Shown here piece after piece: positions 33,655 through 39,252 of a stretch of 39,252 nucleotides of DNA (its first letter is position 1; each line of letters starts with the position of its first letter). Under the pieces are notes generated by a model that worked only from the letters and a program-made list of their open reading frames with translations, was not told the origin of the DNA and made no database searches. The stretch covers positions 1 through 39,252 of the forward strand of contig NZ_JAJEKE010000028.1 in the NCBI RefSeq assembly GCF_024363565.1, read 5' to 3'. Source of the stretch: Lutispora saccharofermentans (GTDB taxonomy: Bacteria; Bacillota; Clostridia; Lutisporales; Lutisporaceae). Both the position numbers and the translations under genes were made by a program.

Positions 33655-33925
33655 AGTTTATCCCTCCTTGATACTATGAACATTTGTCAAAAAGATATCA
33701 TTATATAACAGCAATGATGCTGCAAGATAGTCATATATTAGGTGAAAGATATGCTTGAGGTCGCTTGTTTAACATTGCCAATATGTTATCATGAAAATGT
33801 TACTAAAAATGCGTGTACATTTACAATTTTACCACTTATGAGAAATATGTCAATTAATGCTTGTCGTTTTCCCATCTTTGTTGTCGCGTATTACTATTAT
33901 TGAGAACATTTTGGAGGTGTAAGAT

Positions 33926-34483
33926 ATGCTTGATAGGTTTGAAGGTATTGGAGAAAGGCTAAGTCTGATGCTTAAGCTAAATAAAATAACGCAAAAAGAA
34001 GCTTGTGAATTAACAGGAATATCAAAGAACGCCATGAGTAATTATGTCAATGGAAACAGAATTCCCGAATCGCTTATGCTGTATAAATTGGCTAAACTCT
34101 TCAGAACATCCATGGAGTGGATATTGACCGGCAAGAACCTGGCTTTTGATGAAAGCTCAGAAAGCTTCAAAGCCTATTTGCGGGGCACGGCTGAAGAAAT
34201 AATCAAGAGATATGCACATCTTGAACCCTGGGGTAAAAACAACCCCATATCCAATGAGAAGAAATTTGATATGGTGAATGAGATAGTAAATCTTTTGGAG
34301 GCTTATTTGAAGCATAATCCGGGAAACTCGCGTGTATTAGTGCTTACACATTACGAATACAACTCCATCATTAAATTCAAGCAGCTTTCTATGGAAGATA
34401 AGCTGGCTTTAGAGGAATTCGTCAATGTCAAGCTGCGCTTAGCCGGAGAATATAATACAGGTAATGGCATCAACACCCCATAA
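33926..34483 (+). CDS. XRE-family transcriptional regulator
   Basis: The 185-residue protein has an N-terminal Cro/cI-type HTH (RLSLMLKLNKITQKEACELTGISKNAMSNYVNGNRIPE) and a C-terminal helical domain of unknown ligand. The latter ends RVLVLTHYEYNSIIKFKQLSMEDKLALEEFVN. GGAGGTG precedes the ATG. The 270-bp region between this gene and the divergent small XRE gene carries a near-copy of its own start site at 33740-33760. A terminator follows. Confidence 0.88.
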   Translation: MLDRFEGIGERLSLMLKLNKITQKEACELTGISKNAMSNYVNGNRIPESLMLYKLAKLFRTSMEWILTGKNLAFDESSESFKAYLRGTAEEIIKRYAHLEPWGKNNPISNEKKFDMVNEIVNLLEAYLKHNPGNSRVLVLTHYEYNSIIKFKQLSMEDKLALEEFVNVKLRLAGEYNTGNGINTP

Positions 34484-34507
34484 GGAACCCAAACAAATAA
34501 AAGCAGC

Positions 34508-34538
34508 ATTAAGTTATACAGAAATAACTTAATTTTTA
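34508..34538 (+). terminator. Terminator of the XRE gene
   Basis: ATTAAGTTAT and ATAACTTAAT pair around ACAGAA, followed by TTTT. It lies 25 bp after the stop. Confidence 0.8.
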
Positions 34539-34545
34539 TAGCATA

Positions 34546-34565
34546 ATGATATATTTTTATATCAT
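34546..34565. repeat. AT-rich 8-bp inverted repeat
   Basis: ATGATATA-TTTT-TATATCAT lies between the preceding terminator and the coat-gene promoter. The role is unclear; a regulator site or part of the termination region are both possible. Confidence 0.4.
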
Positions 34566-34580
34566 AGCTCCGCTTTTATA

Positions 34581-34610
34581 TAAATATAAATCTGCAAAAG
34601 AGCCATACTA
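34581..34610 (+). promoter_or_regulatory. Candidate sporulation sigma (sigma-G/sigma-E type) promoter
   Basis: CATACTA at 34604-34610 is an exact sporulation-type -10, with TAAATA at 34581-34586 as the -35 after a 17-bp spacer. It stands 36 bp before the CotF-like coat gene, which fits sporulation expression. Confidence 0.5.
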
Positions 34611-34645
34611 AATAATACAATATATTTTGAAGGGAGTTTATATAT

Positions 34646-35104
34646 ATGGCTCTAAGCAACAAAGAAAGACTTTTGATAGAAGACAATCTTAACGCCGAAT
34701 ACTTATGCATAAGAAAATATCAGCAATATGCTGCTATGGCTCAGGATCAAAAACTAAAACAGGTGTTTACGGATCTTGCCGCTAAAGAGCAAAAGCACGC
34801 CGACACCCTCAAGGGCATGTTAGCGGGAAGCAACATAAATGATCAAAACATATTCGGAACTTATAACAGCCCTCAGGGAGATTTCTCAAATGTGAGCCAA
34901 AACCTTGGCTTCACTGACGCTCAGCTTCTAAATGATGCTTTATCTACAGAAAAACATGTTTCCAGCTCTTACAACAATGCAGTGCTGGAATCGGCAGACA
35001 CAAATATAAGGAAGCAGCTCCAGCACATACAAAAAGAAGAGCAGGATCATGCCGAAACATTGTTCAGCGAAATGCAGTCCAAAGGCTGGTATAAGATGTC
35101 ATAG
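34646..35104 (+). CDS. CotF-family spore coat protein (ferritin-like fold)
   Basis: The 152-residue protein consists of two helical-pair modules of the Coat_F/ferritin-like type: YLCIRKYQQYAAMA...AAKEQKHADTLKGML and LSTEKHVSSSYNNA...IQKEEQDHAETLFSEM. Each has an ExxH-like motif (EQKH, EQDH) that could hold a metal. CotF-type proteins are part of the spore coat and processed during sporulation. GAAGGGAG precedes the ATG and a sporulation-like promoter lies upstream. No protease site is obvious. Confidence 0.87.
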   Translation: MALSNKERLLIEDNLNAEYLCIRKYQQYAAMAQDQKLKQVFTDLAAKEQKHADTLKGMLAGSNINDQNIFGTYNSPQGDFSNVSQNLGFTDAQLLNDALSTEKHVSSSYNNAVLESADTNIRKQLQHIQKEEQDHAETLFSEMQSKGWYKMS

Positions 35105-35121
35105 CACAGGAGATTTTCATT

Positions 35122-35331
35122 ATGAAGATAAGCGGCAGAAATAAAATAAAAGGAAAAGTTGTAAATGTAATAAACGGGATAGTAACCTCAGAAGTGGAAA
35201 TCGATGCGGGAAACGGCATCAGGATTGTAGGCGTAATTACTAAAAGCTCCGTAGATGACATGAATATCAATGTGGGTGACGAAATAACCGCTTTGATCAA
35301 GGCTTCGTCGGTAATGTTCATCAAGGATTAA
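35122..35331 (+). CDS. Molybdopterin/molybdate-binding Mop (TOBE) protein
   Basis: This 69-residue single Mop/TOBE domain carries ISGRNKIKGKVVNV...GIVTSEVEI and ITKSSVDDMNINVGDEITALIKASSVMF, the typical molbindin pattern. Such proteins assemble as hexamers and store or buffer molybdate or tungstate in the cytoplasm. It follows the coat gene by 17 bp on the same strand and may share its transcript, which is an unusual pairing. CAGGAG precedes the ATG. Confidence 0.9.
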   Translation: MKISGRNKIKGKVVNVINGIVTSEVEIDAGNGIRIVGVITKSSVDDMNINVGDEITALIKASSVMFIKD

Positions 35332-35351
35332 GGACGCTTTCTAAAGCGTCC
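35332..35351 (+). terminator. Hairpin after the Mop gene
   Basis: GGACGCTTT and AAAGCGTCC pair around CT directly after the stop. A partial repeat TTAAGCGTCC follows. No strong T-run, so it is a weak terminator or an RNA-protecting hairpin. Confidence 0.5.
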
Positions 35352-35458
35352 TTAAGCGTCCTAATCCCATGCTTTCTTCACTTTGAAATAATATATGCTG
35401 AGCACTGCGGCCAAAAAGGATAATACAGCACATAATTGATGCCCCTTCATTTTAACAG

Positions 35459-35592
35459 TTGAACGAGACTTCATTCAGAGGGGGATTCAACCCCCACTGA
35501 ATGTTAGTCGAGTCCATACTGGACTTAGCCGCTCTTGGCACCCGCCGCCTATAGAGGCGGGGGTCTTAGAGCGGGTTAGTTCAGTGATAAAT
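35459..35592 (+). repeat. Structured two-hairpin element, long copy
   Basis: The element starts TTGAACGAGACTTCATTCAG. Stem 1 is TTCAG-(T/A)GGGGG...CCCCC-ACTGAA. A small GAGTCCA/TGGACT stem follows. Stem 2 is CCGCTCT...AGAGCGG with an inner CCCGCC...GGCGGG. It ends about TTAGTTCAGTGATAAAT. The regular nested pairing suggests a folded RNA. The pattern recalls the structured ends (omega RNA) of IS605/TnpB- or IscB-type elements, which I cannot confirm. No transposase or nuclease gene is nearby. Confidence 0.55.
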
Positions 35593-35600
35593 TTCTATTT

Positions 35601-36887
35601 TCAAGATTTGTACATCATCCTTCCTATCAATTTCTCCAGATAAATTGATTTCATCTGTTCGCTGGCTAGGGCCTGCTTTATGGGAGGCAGCCTCAATATT
35701 GCAGATAGAACTGCAGCCATAGCTCTATGGTTTCCGAAGGCTTGGTTATCGAAGATCAGATTTTGCAGTGTACCCTTTTCTATTGCCATCATGACAATCC
35801 TGTGCACTGAGTTTACAGGAGTTATTATTGTCTCCTTCCGCCGGTGAAGATGTAAGCTTTTGCTGTGACAAGACCTTACACATACGCCGCATCCCAGGCA
35901 TACTTCCTCATTTATTCTTACCCTTTTTACTCCGGTGGCGGACACCTCATCTATACATACCATATCAATGGCACCTATCGGGCAAGCCTTTATGCATCGG
36001 CCGCATTTAGTACAGTCATCCTCACTTAGCTTAGGTATAAAGGCAGTAGTTTCTATAGGGTGAAGCGATCCAAACTTCCTCGCCGCTGTCAGGCCCTCGC
36101 AGCAGCAACCGCAGCAATTGCATATGAAGCTTACATCCTTTCTTACGTTCTCTCCGCATTGGACCAAATTGCTTTCATAGGCCTGATGCAGCAGCCCCAA
36201 GCACTCAGAGGCTTCTACTCTTCTGGCATATTCATGCTTTATCAAGGAGGCTGCCGTATTATTGAAAGTCATGCATATATCCATTGAGGCATTGCAGGCT
36301 TTCCCTATATGGTGCATTTTATGCCTGCAGTAACAGGTGCTGATGCCTATATGGGAAGCATTCTCTATTATATGACTAGCTCTTTCAAAATCCAGTATAT
36401 GCATCTCATTCTCCCTGGACAAAACTTTTTCCTGTACAAACACCCTTCCCATTCTTGTCTCGGTACCGAAAAACAAATTCTTTATAAAATCCTCTTCCAC
36501 GTTCATATATTGATGATAAAGCTCGCTTAAAAGCTTCTGATCGATATCGTGCCTTGTCCGCATCAGAGAAAACTCAAAAAACCCTGCCATTGGCGGAGGA
36601 AGAACGTATTTGCGCACTCCATTATCCTCTGAATCTAACAGCAGAGCCCTCGCCGCCAACGCATCCAGAGTTTTCTGAGCCGATACTTCGTCTGTCTTCC
36701 ATATCCGTGCTGCCATTTTTACCGTGAAAGGCTTTATTGGCAATTGAGCAACAAGGGCGGCTTCCTTTTCATCAAATAACAAGCTCAGTATTTTATATAA
36801 TGTTTCCGAAGGCGGAGCCCCCTGAGGGAAACGGTTTATCCTCTCCTCCAGACTTTTATATGCTGATTTGGCTACTAGATGGGACAT
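35601..36887 (-). CDS. 4Fe-4S dicluster protein with Cys-rich region
   Basis: The 428-residue cytosolic protein has three parts. Residues about 1-120 hold a winged-helix-like region (FTVKMAARIWKTDEVSAQKTLDALAARALL). A middle Cys-rich part follows with CYCRHKMHHIGKAC and CNCCGCCCEGL. Last comes a two-cluster ferredoxin domain with CTKCGRCIKACPIGAI and CLGCGVCVRSC, then a helical tail. Similar proteins are common in strict anaerobes and are probably electron-transfer or redox-sensing proteins; the exact partner is unknown. ATG 36887 has GCAGGAGG upstream. It lies between two copies of the TTGA(A/G)CGAGACTTCAT element. Confidence 0.85.
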   Translation of the reverse strand: MSHLVAKSAYKSLEERINRFPQGAPPSETLYKILSLLFDEKEAALVAQLPIKPFTVKMAARIWKTDEVSAQKTLDALAARALLLDSEDNGVRKYVLPPPMAGFFEFSLMRTRHDIDQKLLSELYHQYMNVEEDFIKNLFFGTETRMGRVFVQEKVLSRENEMHILDFERASHIIENASHIGISTCYCRHKMHHIGKACNASMDICMTFNNTAASLIKHEYARRVEASECLGLLHQAYESNLVQCGENVRKDVSFICNCCGCCCEGLTAARKFGSLHPIETTAFIPKLSEDDCTKCGRCIKACPIGAIDMVCIDEVSATGVKRVRINEEVCLGCGVCVRSCHSKSLHLHRRKETIITPVNSVHRIVMMAIEKGTLQNLIFDNQAFGNHRAMAAVLSAILRLPPIKQALASEQMKSIYLEKLIGRMMYKS

Positions 36888-36918
36888 AATTTTACCTCCT
36901 GCTTTATGCAGCATCACC

Positions 36919-36977
36919 TTGAGCGAGACTTCATTCAGAGGGGGGATTCAACCCTCGCTGAATGTTAGTCGAGTCCA
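36919..36977 (+). repeat. Structured element, short copy (stem 1 only)
   Basis: TTGAGCGAGACTTCATTCAG, a GGGGGG...CCCTCG loop region, CTGAATGTTAGTCGAGTCCA. It matches the first 60 bases of the 35459 element and stops before its second hairpin. It lies 32 bp upstream of the ferredoxin-like protein start and could be read as antisense leader sequence. The rest of the 278-bp gap 36888-37165 is featureless apart from the VanW-gene terminator. Confidence 0.65.
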
Positions 36978-37129
36978 GTGTAATCGGCACAACAGATTAA
37001 TTTATCTTATTTATACCATATTTATTGGCCCAATTGCATCAAGCTAAATATAACGTGAAAAAGATTTTACAGCAATAATGTTATCAGTCAGCATAACAGC
37101 TATATAGAATATTTAATGCGTTATATATA

Positions 37130-37163
37130 AATAGAAAAGGATGATAAATAATCCTTATCATCC
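37130..37163 (-). terminator. Terminator of the VanW gene
   Basis: On the minus strand GGATGATAA (37163-37155) pairs with TTATCATCC (37147-37139), followed by TTTTCTATTT. It lies directly after the VanW stop. Confidence 0.8.
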
Positions 37164-37165
37164 CC

Positions 37166-38545
37166 TTATATCTCATCTCTAATACCTTTTTTAATTATTC
37201 CGTTTATTGGTCTATAATAGTCATTTGATATGGTTTCCGAATTTACTAATATACCTTTTTCATAGGTTTGTCTTGTAACCTTAACCTTATAGCCATCAGA
37301 GCCCTTTTTGGCTACTACAGTTCTGCCCTTTGGCAAATCAGGATCCTCAAATATTTTAATCTCTGCCGGAATCTTTGCATATACCTTATTTCTGATGATA
37401 TAGGTCCTATTGCTGAGATTAGAATTCGAGTACATATTGATATTTAAATTTTTCTCTTTAGCATATGCCTCAATAAATATGGGATAGTCTAAAGTGTTCT
37501 GAAATTTAAGATCTATATTGCCCCAGGAAACCGTTGCATCAAGACCCAGGCCTATATATGACGAAGGCAAGCCGTGATTTCTTCTCTCAATGATTTTAAC
37601 ACCGCTGTCCAGAGCCGCCCTATACAGCGTAGTTGATACCTGGCAGATCCCCCCGCCGATTCCGGGCTTGTAATTGCCGTCCTCCAGTACAGGGGCTGCC
37701 ACATAACCCCGTTTCTTTGTTCTTTCTCCCACATGATCATTAAAGCTGAATGTTTGGCCCGGCATAAGAATACTTCCGTTGATGGCTTGTGCCGCCAGCT
37801 CTATATTATGTGTCCTGGAAGCTGAGGATGAAGCAAGGCTGGTGCTGAATGACGACAGCTTTGTATCTATAACATGCAGCTGACCTGCAGTTACGGAAGC
37901 TTCCACCTCCTCCACAGGGGCTTCTATCGCAATATGGCCGATAGCTCCGGATTCAACATTCTCTTTTATATGCTCCCCGAGCCTTCCAGCTTGAAGCTTA
38001 TGTCCCTTGACGTCTTCTATAATCTCGATATTTCCTTCATAAGTTATGGCTATACCGGCATTTGCAGGCTCGGTGTTGATGTCGCTCTCTATTAGGCCGA
38101 CAAATTCTTCGAGATAGCGGTCATTATATTTAAAGGAGATATCATATTCCTTTGCCATCCCCTGTTTTATAAGCTGATATTTATTTAAAAAGCTCAAGCT
38201 TTTACCTGCTGCAATCGCATTATCAACGGCGCCATCAACATCATAACCCGAAATAAGTCTTGAACAATCCATAATATAGGTCCTGCCATTGATAATCACA
38301 TTGGCTCCATTTTGAATCAAAGCATCTATGTAGCCGGATTTAATTAAATTTATTCCTTCTTCTTTGGTCTTGCCGCTCAAATCAATACCGGCTACTTTGA
38401 TCCCTGGATAAATGAGCTTGTCCCATTTCTCATTCTGATCGTATATCTCCCACATAAAGCCAAAAATCAGACCAACAAAGCATATAAATAATTGCATAAT
38501 AGTGATTTTTGCAGCCCTGGTAAGTTGATATCGTCTACTCGCCAT
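37166..38545 (-). CDS. VanW-family cell-surface protein with G5 domain
   Basis: The 459-residue protein has an N-terminal membrane anchor (about residues 15-36) and a putative peptidoglycan-binding region (GIKVAGIDLSGKTKEEGINLI). The VanW domain follows, with its hallmark GQTFSFNDHVGERTKKRGYVAAPV...GIGGGICQVSTTLY and RRNHGLPSSYI. A C-terminal G5-like domain (YIIRNKVYAKIPAE...KVTRQTYEKG) completes it. It is expected on the outer face of the membrane, acting on or sensing cell wall. ATG 38545 has GAGGGA upstream; an earlier TTG lacks a site. It follows the unknown coiled-coil gene by 44 bp. Confidence 0.9.
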   Translation of the reverse strand: MASRRYQLTRAAKITIMQLFICFVGLIFGFMWEIYDQNEKWDKLIYPGIKVAGIDLSGKTKEEGINLIKSGYIDALIQNGANVIINGRTYIMDCSRLISGYDVDGAVDNAIAAGKSLSFLNKYQLIKQGMAKEYDISFKYNDRYLEEFVGLIESDINTEPANAGIAITYEGNIEIIEDVKGHKLQAGRLGEHIKENVESGAIGHIAIEAPVEEVEASVTAGQLHVIDTKLSSFSTSLASSSASRTHNIELAAQAINGSILMPGQTFSFNDHVGERTKKRGYVAAPVLEDGNYKPGIGGGICQVSTTLYRAALDSGVKIIERRNHGLPSSYIGLGLDATVSWGNIDLKFQNTLDYPIFIEAYAKEKNLNINMYSNSNLSNRTYIIRNKVYAKIPAEIKIFEDPDLPKGRTVVAKKGSDGYKVKVTRQTYEKGILVNSETISNDYYRPINGIIKKGIRDEI

Positions 38546-38589
38546 AGAATCCCTCAAATCTTTAGGCAAAATTTATATAGATAGTATAA

Positions 38590-39225
38590 TTATTCTTCCT
38601 TCTTAAAAAATCCGATGATGTTATTGATCCTTTGTGTTTCATATTTAATGATATTATTCTGCTCCTCCAGCATGGTTTGCTTGGCTGCAATTTCATCTTC
38701 ATAATAATCTATCATCTGCTTTAATTTTTTTATTTCTTCCTTATGCTTTAAAATCACGTTTGTAACCGAATTGCTGTAATCACTGGCAAATTGATTGAGG
38801 ACCTTCAATCTTTTTTCTCCGTCGGACATGAGCACATTAATATTTGTATTCGATGCGTTGACAATATTCATAACCGATGCCTTTCGTACTGCATAGGGCA
38901 GATTCTCCGGTAAAGCATTTATGAAGTTGCCCAGCATGAATATTGTATTAACATTGCCGTTGCCCAGCTCATAAGAAGAATAGATCTCTTCTATGGTTTT
39001 ATTTTTCTCAAATGCAGCCTTTTCCACTACCGGCTTATTCTCCTCTCTCACAGGCGGTTTTGTGCTTTTAGTATTGTTTTCCGAGTTCTGATATTTATTG
39101 TCATTTTTTTGAGTCTTGACCTGCTCCGTCATCTTGTTTTCTTTGCTTTTAACAGTTTCTGTCTTCTCATTATCCGTTTTTTCCACTACTCGAAACTTTT
39201 CCAGCACTGTCATTATTTTCGACAT
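38590..39225 (-). CDS. Unknown protein with disordered N-terminus and coiled-coil C-terminus
   Basis: I do not recognise this 211-residue protein. Residues about 15-75 are rich in Lys, Glu, Asn and Thr and look disordered. Residues about 78-140 form a compact domain (IEEIYSSYELGNGNVNTIFMLGNFINALPENLP), and 150-205 a long coiled coil (EEIKKLKQMIDYYEDEIAAKQTMLEEQ) ending in FFKKEE. No signal peptide or membrane helix is seen. AAGGGGGA precedes the ATG. It is in line with, and 44 bp upstream of, the VanW gene, which suggests co-expression and possibly a link to the cell envelope. Confidence 0.75.
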   Translation of the reverse strand: MSKIMTVLEKFRVVEKTDNEKTETVKSKENKMTEQVKTQKNDNKYQNSENNTKSTKPPVREENKPVVEKAAFEKNKTIEEIYSSYELGNGNVNTIFMLGNFINALPENLPYAVRKASVMNIVNASNTNINVLMSDGEKRLKVLNQFASDYSNSVTNVILKHKEEIKKLKQMIDYYEDEIAAKQTMLEEQNNIIKYETQRINNIIGFFKKEE

Positions 39226-39252
39226 AATACTTTTCCCCCTTGTTAAATCTAT

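Noticed and set aside
33751..33903. 50-codon frame with a good ribosome binding site before the XRE gene
   Set aside because: The predicted peptide has no recognisable features, and the start looks like a duplicate of the real XRE start. Kept only as a finding.

Overview
The window is AT-rich chromosomal DNA from an anaerobic, endospore-forming member of the Clostridia. The evidence is a complete GerA-type germinant-receptor operon at the left edge, a CotF-type spore coat protein, several ferredoxin-type proteins, methionine gamma-lyase, a VanW-family protein, and strong purine-rich ribosome binding sites that often precede GTG or TTG starts. I cannot name the species. I see no rRNA, tRNA, CRISPR array, prophage or intact transposase gene.

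Layout. 1-4.1 kb: spore germination operon gerKA-gerKC-small membrane ORF-gerKB. 4.1-6.1 kb: a two-piece ArsP/YraQ-type permease, one piece carrying a C-terminal [4Fe-4S] ferredoxin, divergent from a Crp/Fnr regulator with a palindrome between them. 6.1-9.4 kb: SWIM/SNF2 helicase, followed by a decayed fragment of a second gerKB. 9.7-10.9 kb: operon of DUF6530-like, DUF2087 and GIY-YIG-like proteins behind a textbook promoter overlapped by a long palindrome. 11-15.3 kb: lipoprotein, NarL/LiaR-type two-component system, second lipoprotein, ArsC/Spx-like protein. 15.6-17.5 kb: hflKC. 17.9-22 kb: amino-acid permease, nitroreductase and an orphan Eco57I-type DNA methyltransferase. 22.3-28.9 kb: metabolism and transport (branched-chain aminotransferase, methionine gamma-lyase, split heavy-metal P-type ATPase with HMA chaperone, LysE exporter, NMO/FabK-type flavoprotein). 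29-31 kb: DEAD-box helicase and a zinc-ribbon miniprotein. 31.1-34.5 kb: GGDEF-EAL protein, a collapsed chemotaxis receptor and two XRE regulators. 34.6-36.9 kb: CotF-like coat protein, Mop protein and a Cys-rich ferredoxin-like protein. 37.2-39.2 kb: VanW protein and an unknown coiled-coil protein.

The intergenic space is populated by at least three families of short dispersed palindromic elements. They are a 170-bp MITE-like element (two copies), a GTCATTCTGAG...CAGAATGAC family (three copies), and a structured element beginning TTGAACGAGACTTCAT (one long copy, one short copy, one stub). Several of them abut gene starts and could supply promoters or transcript structure.

The most interesting leads are the DUF6530/DUF2087/GIY-YIG operon with its operator, the ferredoxin-fused permease pair with its Crp/Fnr regulator, the P1B ATPase with an atypical CPG/HEIS motif pair, and the two-hairpin element at 35.46-35.59 kb that looks like a transposon-derived structured RNA. 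All functional statements rest on motif recognition by eye; no database search was run.
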